A stretch of 64,000 bases of DNA from assembly GCA_963931575.1 (NCBI GenBank), contig OZ007029.1, forward strand, positions 124,001-188,000, read 5' to 3'. The notes beneath the pieces were generated by a model. The model made no database searches, was not told the origin of the DNA, and saw only the letters and a list, made by a program, of their open reading frames with translations. The position numbers were made by a program, and so were the translations under genes. The DNA comes from Gastranaerophilus sp944325835. GTDB lineage: Bacteria; Cyanobacteriota; Vampirovibrionia; Gastranaerophilales; Gastranaerophilaceae. Below, piece by piece: positions 32,854-40,763 of the stretch; position 1 is the first letter of the stretch, and each line of letters opens with the position of its first letter.

Positions 32854-33204
32854 ATAACATTTATATTAAGTTTTCAACGATTGATTTTATATCCACGGTG
32901 GCGGAAGTGCTCCGCACCCTCTCGCAAAACAATACTCAATTGTTTTGCTCGGCAGAGTGCCACCCAGACATAATATTTATATTAAATTTTCAACGATTGT
33001 TTTAGCATCCACGGTGGCGGAAGTGCTTTCGCACCCTCTCGAAAAACGATACTTAATCGTTTTTCTCGGCAGAGTGCCACCCAGACATAATATTTATATT
33101 AAATTTTCAACGATTATGTTTATATCCACGGTGGCGGAGTGCTCCGCACCCTCTCGAAAAACGATACTTAATCGTTTTTCTCGGCAGAGTGCCACCCAGA
33201 CATA
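32844..33204 (-). repeat. Three-unit tandem array upstream of tRNA-Leu
   Basis: CCACCCAGACATA, the complement of the tRNA-Leu 5' end, recurs at 32844, 32960, 33077 and 33192, giving units of 115-117 bp. Each unit has the AT-rich stretch ATTTATATTAA..TTTTCAACGATT, CCACGGTGGCGGAAGTGC and one hairpin module CTCTCG...CTCGGCAGAG. The hairpin stems are CAAAACAAT in unit 1 and AAAAACGAT in units 2 and 3. The array looks like amplification of the tRNA promoter region plus first 10 tRNA bases around a module inserted at GTGGC. It holds no coding capacity. Confidence 0.85.
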
Positions 33205-33230
33205 CATATTCTACTATGCTGAAAAAATAT

Positions 33231-36200
33231 TTACAAGACCAATTTGCATAATTGACGATATTCACAGTTTGCGCAAACCTTTTCGTTTCCTTCCTGCGGC
33301 TCAAAGTTAAGCTCGTGGATGTTTTTGTAGGTGTCCAGTATTTTTTCTTTGATGATTTCGTTATCAGCTTCGGTTAGCTTTGTGTAGAAGTTTTCAGCCG
33401 GTTCCTCTACAAAAATCAAGCCGGCGTCAGTTACTTTTGCGCCTTTATTTTGAATTTCAAACGCAAATTTGTAAAAGCGCAGCTGGTTCAGGTAGTTTTC
33501 GTAATCACCGCCGTCAACTATTTGGGTTTTTCGCTTGGCTGAGCCCGTTTTATAGTCGTAGAGTGAATATGTTCCGTCAGAATTCTGCTCAATTCTGTCG
33601 ATAAAACCTTTTATAAAATAGTTTTCCACAGGAACGAAATTCAGGAAATATTCGGTTGCGAAAACTCTTTCCGGCGGAATTTCCGTAAATTTCGGGTAAA
33701 ATTCGCTGAGCTTTTTCTCGCCGCGCTCACTGAACTGACTCCGTTTCTGCGCATCGGAAAATTTTTGTGTAGAAAGATTTTTCTTGAAAATTTCGCAAAA
33801 TTCGTCTTTGTTCGGATAAGAGCCGGTTTCTTTTGCCTTTTGCATTGAAATCTCAAGGGCTTTGTGCACTGCGTTCCCATAGTTTGCGCTGTCCCATTCC
33901 CCGCTGTAGATAGGAATTTGCAAGATATAAGAATATAGGAAGTTGCGCGGGCATGCCTGATAGGTGTTTAGCGCGCTCGGGCTTAGAATGAAGTCTTTAA
34001 TGCGGGCGAAAAGTTCATCCCTGAATGCGCTTTTATAATCAAAGTTGTTTTGCGTAAGACTTTTGATTATTTCAAAGGTGTAATCTTCGCGTGTAAGTTC
34101 GTGGTTAAACTCTTCCACCGGTGCGGAATTTTGGATTACGCGTGAAAGGTAAGAGGTCAATTCCTGCGGCTTGCCGTCTATTGTGTTTGAAAACGACAGA
34201 GTAAGTGAATGTTTTGCCCTTGTAATTCCGACAAAAAGAAGGCGCAGCTGTTCGGATTTCCGGCGGGCGTCCTCATCAATTTCTTCGTGTGAAATTGGCA
34301 GAGAAGTTGAATTTATAACCCGTTTGCCTTCCCATTTTTTTGCAATGAGGTTTGGCATAAAAACGTATTCAAATTCACGGCCTTTTGCGCTGTGAAGAGT
34401 CACAAGCTGGATTGCGTTCTGGGTGTATTCGTCTTTGTCTATTGTAATAGGTATCCCGCTTTCAAAAGCCATATCAAGGTGTGCGATAAAATCTGCAAGG
34501 GAGGCTCCTTCGTGTAAGTTCATAAATGCCTGCGCCTCGTCAACGACGCGTTTTATTGCAAACACGTTTTCAACGCGGTTGACTTCGTTTTCTACAAAAT
34601 ATTTTAGAAGGCCTGTTCTGTTAATGACCGCAACGATAAGATTTTTGAGGGTTTCGGCGGATTTATAATCTTTGAGGGATTCAAAAGTTGTCAGGAAGTT
34701 TTCAACTTTTTCCCTGTTAACCCATTCGTGTTCGCGGTTCAGACGCAAATTCGCGATAAAATCAAGGTGGTTAAGTCTGTTTTGCTCCAGCAAAAAGTTG
34801 TAATCGGCAAGTTCAAAATCAAACGGTTTGGAAATCAAAAGTCCGAAGAGTTTGTCTGCGTAAAGCTCGTGATTTTCCAGCGCTTTCAGATAAAAATAGA
34901 TTAGGATTGAGGGTTTTAACCCGAAGATACTTTTACTTGATTTAATCTGGAACGGAATATTTTTGGCGGCCAGAAGTTCTGCAAAGTTCATCAATTCGCC
35001 GTTTTCGCGTGTTAGAATAGCGATTTGCGAAAGATTATCCGGCATGGCTTTTGACAGCTTTTCGATTTCGTCTGCGATAAAATTGTTTTCCTGTTTGATG
35101 TCGGCAAAATTGTGTAGTTGAATTAGTTTATTTTTAGCGTTGATGCTTTCGTTTTTTGCAATGAGTTTTTTATTAATTCCGTAGGAGGCAAATTGAGGGT
35201 TAAATTCAAGACGTGTTTCGTCCTGCGCGATTATATCGTAGCTGAAATCCAGAATATTCTGGGTTGAACGGTTATTTTCATTCAGGCATATAACTTTTGT
35301 TGCCGGATAGAGTGAAAGGAATTTCGCGAGTGTGTCGGTTTTGGCGCCCTGAAATTCATAGATTATCTGATCATCATCCCCGACAACGAAAATATTATCA
35401 CAGCCCGCGCCCTGCGCCAGTTTGAAAACGATTTTGTTCTGTGCATAGTTTGTGTCCTGATATTCGTCAACAAGGAAGTATCGGTATTTTGCGCTCACGT
35501 GTTTGAGAAAATCTTCATTGGTGTCAAAGGTTTCAAGAACAAGGTTAATCATGTCGTTGAAGTCAATGAAGTTGTTTTGTTTGAGTTTGATGTCATATTT
35601 TTCAAAAATTTCCCATGCTTCGCGGGCTTTGCCGAGTTTTTTCTTATGATTTTCGTAGGAGTTGAGGAAAGTTTTGACGAGTTTGCCTTTTTCTTCGCGG
35701 GTTTTGTATTCTTCTTCAAGTTCTTTCATTTTGCCGCCCCATTGCGGGTGGTTTTGAAGTGTGTTGAAGTAATCCTCTTTTGTGACCTGATTTTTTTTGA
35801 TTTCATCGACGGCTCCGAGAAGCTCGGGGATAAAATATTTGCTGTCGCCCCATTTGGTTTTGTAAAATTTCGGTTTGACTTCGTCAATGACTTCACTCAT
35901 AAGGGTTCGTTTTGTTATGTCGTCAACCAGCCCGACGCCGTCAAGCAGTTCAAATTCCATAGGGTTCTGGCGGATAATTTCGTTGCAGAACGCGTGGTAT
36001 GTGTGGATGGTGACAGAGGCGGCAACAGTTCCGATTTCTTTTACCAGCCGCGCTTTCATTTCATTCGCGGCGGCTTCGGAGTATGTAAGGCAAAGTATGG
36101 AATCCGGTGCTATGCCGCTTTCAATCATGAATTTTATACGCTGAATTATGGTAAAGGTTTTCCCTGTTCCCGGGCCTGCAAGCACCATGACGGGGCCGTT

Positions 36201-36257
36201 TAAAGTCTTAATACATTCCTGCTGCCCTGCGTTTGGGCAAATAGTTTTTACTGCCAT
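33231..36257 (-). CDS. UvrD-family helicase fused to PD-(D/E)xK nuclease
   Basis: 1008 residues. An SF1A helicase: Walker A AGPGTGKTFTI, the TYSEAAANEMK motif Ia, LVDEYQDTNYAQ (motif II), VGDDDQIIYEFQGA (motif III) and LVTLHSAKGREFEYV, then LLFVGITRAK (motif VI region). From about residue 800 an AddB/RecB-type nuclease follows: YDYKTGSAK is the catalytic DxK strand, and Cys in YQACPRNF together with CANCEYRQLC matches the four-Cys iron-sulfur nuclease staple. It should process DNA double-strand ends or other repair intermediates. The start at 36257 follows CAGGAG. The extended frame to 36383 overlaps another gene. Confidence 0.88.
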   Translation of the reverse strand: MAVKTICPNAGQQECIKTLNGPVMVLAGPGTGKTFTIIQRIKFMIESGIAPDSILCLTYSEAAANEMKARLVKEIGTVAASVTIHTYHAFCNEIIRQNPMEFELLDGVGLVDDITKRTLMSEVIDEVKPKFYKTKWGDSKYFIPELLGAVDEIKKNQVTKEDYFNTLQNHPQWGGKMKELEEEYKTREEKGKLVKTFLNSYENHKKKLGKAREAWEIFEKYDIKLKQNNFIDFNDMINLVLETFDTNEDFLKHVSAKYRYFLVDEYQDTNYAQNKIVFKLAQGAGCDNIFVVGDDDQIIYEFQGAKTDTLAKFLSLYPATKVICLNENNRSTQNILDFSYDIIAQDETRLEFNPQFASYGINKKLIAKNESINAKNKLIQLHNFADIKQENNFIADEIEKLSKAMPDNLSQIAILTRENGELMNFAELLAAKNIPFQIKSSKSIFGLKPSILIYFYLKALENHELYADKLFGLLISKPFDFELADYNFLLEQNRLNHLDFIANLRLNREHEWVNREKVENFLTTFESLKDYKSAETLKNLIVAVINRTGLLKYFVENEVNRVENVFAIKRVVDEAQAFMNLHEGASLADFIAHLDMAFESGIPITIDKDEYTQNAIQLVTLHSAKGREFEYVFMPNLIAKKWEGKRVINSTSLPISHEEIDEDARRKSEQLRLLFVGITRAKHSLTLSFSNTIDGKPQELTSYLSRVIQNSAPVEEFNHELTREDYTFEIIKSLTQNNFDYKSAFRDELFARIKDFILSPSALNTYQACPRNFLYSYILQIPIYSGEWDSANYGNAVHKALEISMQKAKETGSYPNKDEFCEIFKKNLSTQKFSDAQKRSQFSERGEKKLSEFYPKFTEIPPERVFATEYFLNFVPVENYFIKGFIDRIEQNSDGTYSLYDYKTGSAKRKTQIVDGGDYENYLNQLRFYKFAFEIQNKGAKVTDAGLIFVEEPAENFYTKLTEADNEIIKEKILDTYKNIHELNFEPQEGNEKVCANCEYRQLCKLVL

Positions 36258-36288
36258 ACTAACTCCTGACGGTTTTATTATAGCAAAA

Positions 36289-36474
36289 CTATTCGTCATC
36301 GTCAAAGAACATTGCGTAAAGTTTGTCGGATTCGCGGTGAAGATGTTCCATAACAGGCGACACCCTTTCCAGCAGTTCTTCATCTCCCTGTGCCTTGCAG
36401 TAGAAGTTTAAAATTGCGGCGGTGTTGTATATCTTGCAGGCAAGTTCTTCCGCCTTTTGAAGATTTATTGACAT
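36289..36474 (-). CDS. Small helical protein, paralog of the 21920-22114 product
   Basis: 61 residues, acidic at the C-terminus (FFDDDE). It shares L-x-K---LA-x-K-x-YN, N--CK, PVME and LY--F with the product at 21920-22114. The start at 36474 follows GAGGTC. It is divergent from an Xre regulator, with two TAGTATACTA palindromes in the shared promoter region, and 31 bases upstream of the helicase-nuclease gene, so it may be co-transcribed with it. Function unknown. Confidence 0.65.
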   Translation of the reverse strand: MSINLQKAEELACKIYNTAAILNFYCKAQGDEELLERVSPVMEHLHRESDKLYAMFFDDDE

Positions 36475-36494
36475 AATAGACCTCAATATTTTCA

Positions 36495-36560
36495 TAGTAT
36501 ACTAATAATATTTACTAGTTTACCATATTGAGTTTGCTATGTCAATATATTAGTATACTA
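36495..36560. promoter_or_regulatory. Paired TAGTATACTA operators between divergent genes
   Basis: The perfect 10-bp palindrome TAGTATACTA occurs at 36495-36504 and 36551-36560, and the larger 13-base halves (TAGTATACTAATA and its complement) face each other. Such sites suit binding by the adjacent Xre regulator, which could control itself and the divergent small gene. Inference from symmetry only. Confidence 0.65.
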
Positions 36561-36566
36561 GGTATT

Positions 36567-36803
36567 ATGAATAGTAAAATAAGTGAAAGAAGCAAAAAAA
36601 TAGGCTTAAAAATAAGGCTGGAACGTACTAAAAAGGGGCTTACTCAGGAGAAATTGGCAGAGTTGGCCGGACGTAATACGAACTCTATAAGCGCAATTGA
36701 AAGAGGTGAGAGTTCGGCAACGATTGAAACGCTGGAACGGATTGCTTCTGCCCTCGGCTTGAAGTTTGAAGATTTGATTAATATTTCTAAGGTTGATTTA
36801 TAG
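36567..36803 (+). CDS. Xre-family transcriptional regulator 1
   Basis: 78 residues, essentially one HTH_3 domain: GLKIRLERTKKGLTQEKLAE, GRNTNSISAIERGES (recognition helix region) and TIETLERIASALGLKFEDL. It probably represses through the TAGTATACTA sites 7 bases upstream of its start. The start at 36567 is taken over the longer frame from 36528, which reads through the operator. A second Xre gene follows 42 bases later. Confidence 0.85.
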   Translation: MNSKISERSKKIGLKIRLERTKKGLTQEKLAELAGRNTNSISAIERGESSATIETLERIASALGLKFEDLINISKVDL

Positions 36804-36845
36804 AAATCTATGTTATTATGTTTGTCAATATGAAATAATAATCTT

Positions 36846-37058
36846 ATGGATAAAAATAGAGAATTATTGCAAAAAATAGCAATTAATGTTAGAAATGAGC
36901 GTTTTCGTCAGAAGCTTTCGCAGGAAGAATTGGCTGAAAAAGCCGGATTAAGTGTAAATTTTATCAGCAATATTGAGAATGCTAAGCAGGATGTAAGAAT
37001 TTGTAACGTTAACTCGATTGCAATTGCGTTGAATAAAGATTTAAAAGATTTGATATAA
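36846..37058 (+). CDS. Xre-family transcriptional regulator 2
   Basis: 70 residues, one HTH_3 domain with LSQEELAEKAGLSVNFISNIENAKQDVRI. It is similar in layout to regulator 1 but clearly diverged. No effector domain. It overlaps the convergent SGNH hydrolase by 18 bases. Its ATG lacks a strong ribosome binding site (TAATAATCTT upstream). Confidence 0.8.
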   Translation: MDKNRELLQKIAINVRNERFRQKLSQEELAEKAGLSVNFISNIENAKQDVRICNVNSIAIALNKDLKDLI

Positions 37059-37655
37059 AATCTTAAGCATCTTCTCTGCGATTTTTTTGTGTGCTTCAGG
37101 CTCAAGGTGCAGACCGTCTTTTGGCGAAACCGTTACTATTTTGTCCCAGTCTGCAAAACGGCAGTTCTTTTCTTTAGCAATGCTTTCATAGATTTCACTC
37201 AGGTGCAGAGATTTTTCAATAGATATTTTGTCAAACATTGCTCGAAAGTAGCCGTTGAAAATATTCTCGGTAAGTCTTGCCGGTGAAACCAGAATGATTT
37301 CGGCTTTCGGACAGTGCTCGCGGACAATATCAACTAATCGGCGCATGCCGTTTTCGATTTCTTCTAATGTCGGGTTGTAGAAAATTTGCAGGTCGTTCAC
37401 ACCGATTGCAAGTATGACGCAGTCCAAATCCTTCTTTAAAAGTGTCGGCAGAACTTTGTATCCGGTTTGCTCAAATCCTGCGGGATTGTCGGAGAAGGCG
37501 GTGCGGTTATTACAACCGGCTTCGATTATTTCAACTTTTTCTGCGGCAAGTTTTGCCAGAATTCCGCTCCAGCGGGTATTTTTATCATAACGTTTGCCGC
37601 TTTCCGGAATAAATCCGAAGGTGTTGCTGTCCCCGAAACATAAAACTTTTTTCAT
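37041..37655 (-). CDS. SGNH/GDSL hydrolase
   Basis: 204 residues with no signal peptide. Block I VLCFGDSNTFGF (nucleophile Ser), block III VILAIGVNDLQIF (Gly and Asn of the oxyanion hole) and block V WDKIVTVSPKDGLHLEPEAHKK (Asp-x-x-His) are present. Such enzymes are esterases or deacylases; the GDSN form resembles arylesterase/TesA-like bacterial members. Substrate unknown. Its ATG overlaps the stop of the preceding membrane protein (TAATG), so translation is coupled. Confidence 0.87.
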   Translation of the reverse strand: MKKVLCFGDSNTFGFIPESGKRYDKNTRWSGILAKLAAEKVEIIEAGCNNRTAFSDNPAGFEQTGYKVLPTLLKKDLDCVILAIGVNDLQIFYNPTLEEIENGMRRLVDIVREHCPKAEIILVSPARLTENIFNGYFRAMFDKISIEKSLHLSEIYESIAKEKNCRFADWDKIVTVSPKDGLHLEPEAHKKIAEKMLKILYQIF

Positions 37656-38644
37656 TAGCTCTCCTTATTTTCTATAAATTTGTCGATTTTTTCTGCCATG
37701 TACGTTGAGAAAATCGGGAGTATTCCATAGTAAATTGCGGCAAATATCAACGCAGGGCGGACAATATTTATTCCTTCAATGTATTTATGAAGTTTCGGAT
37801 CACCTTTGTTCGCTTTTGCAAATCGTTCGACGAATTTGGCACTTTTTTCTTTAACAAGGCTGTCAACTCCGTATCCGCCGGCGAGGGTTATGCCTGTTGC
37901 GATTACGTTGTTGTAAATCAGCGCTTTTTTACGGTTTTCTTTGATTTTGTCGCTTTTGTTTGTTTGCCACGCAAAGGAGGAGGTTAAAAGAATATCTGTT
38001 CCGGCTGAGAGGTGTTTGGCAATATCTTTATCCTGATTTTCGTATTTTTTAAGAAGCTTGCGCACGCTTTTGTTATCCAGAACTTTGCCTATGCCTGAGG
38101 CAATAGCGGATTTTCCCTTGAAAGAAAGGTTTTTATCGGCAGGCGGCTCTGCAGGCATTTCCGTTTTTTTGTCATTCGGGCGGATGTTGAAAATTTTATC
38201 CATAATAACAGGGATAAGTGCAAGTGTAAGCATTGATTTTGGAATTGCGGTAACAAGTCCGGTGCCGAGTTTCATAATTTGGGTTCCAAGCTCGTAACTG
38301 CGTGACTTCACAAAGGTTTTCGGGGAATTTTTCAGATATTTGCGCGGATTTTGGTCGATTTTTTTGACGGCGTTTTCTATCGGCAGTGCCAGTGCTTCTA
38401 CCATGCCGAATTTTATAACTCCCGAACAGATGGAATTTGCGATTGCGTATTGTTTATTTTCTTTTTCAACGTCAGGAGTTGCTTGGATTGCAAGCGGTCT
38501 TACGCCAAGCGACATTACAAGCGAGGTTCCGGCGCCGACTGTCATTCCGTGTTCGGATATCTTCTCCAGACCTTTCAGGAGAAATTTATTGTTTAAGGCT
38601 CCCGTAAAATTCGGGTTATTCGGACTAAGACTGTTTACTTGCAT
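37655..38644 (-). CDS. Lineage-specific membrane protein with N-terminal NFTG motif
   Basis: 329 residues. The head MQVNSLSPNNPNFTGALNNKF matches the short N-terminal motif of other proteins here. Hydrophobic stretches (GAGTSLVMSLGVRPLAI, MLTLALIPVIMD, VIATGITLAGGYGVDSL, RPALIFAAIYYGILPIF) suggest three to four membrane segments, separated by Lys-rich loops. No known domain. It is translationally coupled to the SGNH hydrolase. A role at the inner membrane is inferred only. Confidence 0.65.
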   Translation of the reverse strand: MQVNSLSPNNPNFTGALNNKFLLKGLEKISEHGMTVGAGTSLVMSLGVRPLAIQATPDVEKENKQYAIANSICSGVIKFGMVEALALPIENAVKKIDQNPRKYLKNSPKTFVKSRSYELGTQIMKLGTGLVTAIPKSMLTLALIPVIMDKIFNIRPNDKKTEMPAEPPADKNLSFKGKSAIASGIGKVLDNKSVRKLLKKYENQDKDIAKHLSAGTDILLTSSFAWQTNKSDKIKENRKKALIYNNVIATGITLAGGYGVDSLVKEKSAKFVERFAKANKGDPKLHKYIEGINIVRPALIFAAIYYGILPIFSTYMAEKIDKFIENKES

Positions 38645-38704
38645 TACTTTTCCCTACATATAGCAGACAACAAACACAGCTAAATGTAAAGCTGGTTTTC
38701 ATTG

Positions 38705-38734
38705 TTGCCAGAGCGCAGGTTTTGCCGTTATAAT
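38705..38734 (+). promoter_or_regulatory. pnuC promoter (leaderless)
   Basis: TTGCCA (38705-38710) and TATAAT (38729-38734) with an 18-bp spacer. The -10 ends 6 bases before the ATG at 38741, so the message should begin at the start codon. No ribosome binding site is present. Confidence 0.65.
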
Positions 38735-38740
38735 AGGTTT

Positions 38741-39559
38741 ATGGGTATCGCGGAATTTATCAAATCCGAGTTAAGCGGCTGGGGCAGGATTGAAAGAGTG
38801 CTGTTCCCGCTTGAAATCCTGCTTATAATTGTTATTTCGCTTTATATCGGCGACAGCAAAGTGGCGCTTGTATCGGCAGTATGCGGGATAAGTTATACAA
38901 TACTTGCCGGAAAGGGCAAGATTTCCTGTTTTCTTTTCGGGCTTGCAGGAACTATGTGTTATGTTTATATTGCGTTTAAAAATCATCTTTACGGGAATGT
39001 TCTGCTGTACGCACTTTATTATTTCCCGATGCAGGTGTTGGGAATTTTCCGCTGGAAGAAGCATCTGAAAAAAGAGTCCGGTGAAATTGTGAAAACATAT
39101 TTACCGCATCGGGAACGCTGGATTTATGGCGGTGCGGCGCTTTTGTTGTCTGTGGTTTTGTTTTTTATTTTAAAAATAACCGGAGATGCTGCGCCGATAA
39201 TGGATTCTGTTACCACAGTATTTTCTGTTGGCGGTCTGCTTTTGACGGTAAAACGCTGCATTGAGCAGTGGTATTTCTGGCTGGTGGTGAACGCGTTATC
39301 TGCTATGATGTGGATTCAGGCTTATTTGAACGGTTCAAACTGTCTGGCAACAGTTTTCATGTGGGGAACTTATCTTATTTTGACTTTTTACTTCCTGCAT
39401 ACATGGAAAAAGTGTATTTTGTCCGAGAAAGACTCGCGCCCGGCTGAGCCGGAGCCATACTTGTATCAATCGCTACCGAGAGCGTATGAGCCAAATGTGG
39501 AAGCCACTCAGTGGCCGAGTCTTTTGAGTGGCACTCTGCCGAGCAAAACAATCCAGTGA
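38741..39559 (+). CDS. pnuC: PnuC-family vitamin (nicotinamide riboside) transporter with element-encoded C-terminus
   Basis: 272 residues. Residues 1-226 match PnuC: seven membrane helices, YYFPMQVLGIFRWKKHL, TTVFSVGGLLLTVKRCIEQW and FWLVVNALSAMMW, which form the substrate pore of this facilitator. It probably imports nicotinamide riboside, although thiamine or riboflavin PnuT/PnuX relatives look alike. The native protein seems to end near LHTWKK. From residue 227 the frame enters element I, adding 46 residues (LSEKDSRPAEPEPYLYQ onward) before a stop. The membrane core is intact, so it may still work. Confidence 0.82.
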   Translation: MGIAEFIKSELSGWGRIERVLFPLEILLIIVISLYIGDSKVALVSAVCGISYTILAGKGKISCFLFGLAGTMCYVYIAFKNHLYGNVLLYALYYFPMQVLGIFRWKKHLKKESGEIVKTYLPHRERWIYGGAALLLSVVLFFILKITGDAAPIMDSVTTVFSVGGLLLTVKRCIEQWYFWLVVNALSAMMWIQAYLNGSNCLATVFMWGTYLILTFYFLHTWKKCILSEKDSRPAEPEPYLYQSLPRAYEPNVEATQWPSLLSGTLPSKTIQ

Positions 39560-39776
39560 ATTGTTTTGCGAGAGGTAGACAGCACTCTGCCGAACAAACG
39601 ATTGAGTATCGTTTGTGAGAGGTAAGCAGGTTGACCTGCGTTACCCCGCCTGACAAATCAAAGATTAGAAACGGCGGTGATATTATGCTCGCCTGCTCCC
39701 CTCGTTCCCACGAGGTGACACTGCGAGCATCGGCTTACGCTTTGAGCAGGACAAGCAGGCGACGGAGAACTGCTTT
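39420..39776 (+). repeat. Modular palindromic element, copy I (357 bp, longest)
   Basis: Stem 1 AAAGACTCG/CGAGTCTTT encloses a long arm (GCCCGGCTGAGCCGGAGCC onward) shared with K. Then come two nested hairpin modules (CAAAACAAT and ACAAACGAT stems) and the long conserved segment of E, F and H. It interrupts the pnuC 3' end and lies four bases before the -35 of the EamA gene promoter. Confidence 0.92.
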
Positions 39777-39779
39777 AGC

Positions 39780-39808
39780 TTGACGATAAGAACAGCATGG
39801 GCTAAACT
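39780..39808 (+). promoter_or_regulatory. Promoter of the EamA transporter gene
   Basis: TTGACG (39780-39785) and TAAACT (39803-39808) with a 17-bp spacer, starting four bases after element I ends. Start site about 39815, ribosome binding site AAGGAA, ATG at 39831. Confidence 0.6.
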
Positions 39809-39830
39809 GTCATTGTTAAGGAATTTAAGA

Positions 39831-40709
39831 ATGACAAAACGAGAAGCAAAAAGATTATATTTATATTGCATATTTGCCCTGCTTGCAGCAGCAATGATTC
39901 TGGGGCTTTCTTTTGTTGCGCAGAAAGCCGGCATGGAATATGTCGGCCCGTTTACGTTTAATACGTTGAGATGTTTTATCGGAAGTTTATTTCTTGCACC
40001 TTTTCTTTTTATATTTAAAAAAGAACCGGAAGGATATTCGGCAAAGAACTGGCTAACGGGCGGAGTTTTAACCGGTCTTGTCCTTTTTTTCGCGTTTTCT
40101 ATTAACCAGTATTGCATGATTTACGCGGACGCCGGAAAGGCAGGATTTATTACGTCATTATACATCATTTTTGTGCCGGTGCTTTCAGTTTTTTTTAAAC
40201 AAAAACTGCCGCGTAATGTTATGATTGCTCTTGTTTTTGCTCTTACCGGAGTTTATCTTCTCTGTGCAAAAGGCGGGTTCTCTTTTGAACTCTGGGATAT
40301 TTTTCTGGTTGTGAGTGCATTTTTCTTTGCTCTTCATATAATTGTTGTTGCTCATTTTACAAAAAAGGTGTCTGCTCTGCGGCTTTCCTGCCTGCAATTT
40401 CTTGTTGCGGGAAGTTTATCCCTGCCGCTAATGCTTATGGAACATCCGACATTGGGTGCTGTGCTTGCCGGTTACAAGCCGATACTTTTTATCGGTGTTG
40501 TCGTGACGGGCGTTGCTTATACTCTGCAAATTTTCGGGCAAAAAGGCGCGCGTCCTGTTGCGGCAACGCTTCTTTTGAGCAGTGAATCAGTTTTTGCGGT
40601 TCTGGGCGGAATGCTATTGCTAGGTGAAACTCTTACCGGAAAAGAGATTGCGGGGTGTTTGATTATGGCTTGTGCAATAGTCCTTTCCCAGTTGAGGCGG
40701 TTGAACTGA
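39831..40709 (+). CDS. EamA/DMT-family exporter
   Basis: 292 residues with about ten membrane helices in two EamA halves (LLAAAMILGLSFVAQKAG; then LALHIIVVAHFTKKVSALRL-type repeat), plus LLLSSESVFAVLGGMLLLGE near the end, typical of drug/metabolite transporters. These export amino acids or metabolites. Substrate unknown. The start at 39831 (MTKREAKRLY) follows AAGGAA. An upstream frame from 39780 runs through the promoter. Confidence 0.88.
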   Translation: MTKREAKRLYLYCIFALLAAAMILGLSFVAQKAGMEYVGPFTFNTLRCFIGSLFLAPFLFIFKKEPEGYSAKNWLTGGVLTGLVLFFAFSINQYCMIYADAGKAGFITSLYIIFVPVLSVFFKQKLPRNVMIALVFALTGVYLLCAKGGFSFELWDIFLVVSAFFFALHIIVVAHFTKKVSALRLSCLQFLVAGSLSLPLMLMEHPTLGAVLAGYKPILFIGVVVTGVAYTLQIFGQKGARPVAATLLLSSESVFAVLGGMLLLGETLTGKEIAGCLIMACAIVLSQLRRLN

Positions 40710-40738
40710 AACATATTCCCAAATTCTCGTTTTTATTG

Positions 40739-40744
40739 TATAAT
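40739..40744 (+). promoter_or_regulatory. -10 box before the envelope operon
   Basis: TATAAT, with TTCCCA 17 bp upstream as a weak -35. A GCGGGG ribosome binding site follows before the first operon gene. Confidence 0.5.
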
Positions 40745-40763
40745 TTAGACAAAGCGGGGATGT

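Noticed and set aside
32844..33204. CRISPR array
   Set aside because: Only three units of ~116 bp with near-identical sequence throughout, no repeat/spacer alternation and no cas genes. It is a tandem duplication of the tRNA-Leu upstream region.
35499..36411. Long plus-strand frames (up to 234 codons, Phe/Val-rich) opposite the helicase gene
   Set aside because: Antisense shadow of a clearly conserved helicase; the Phe-rich composition mirrors Lys/Glu codons on the other strand.
37655..38644. Recognised transporter
   Set aside because: It has several hydrophobic segments but no motif of a known transporter family, so no function was assigned.
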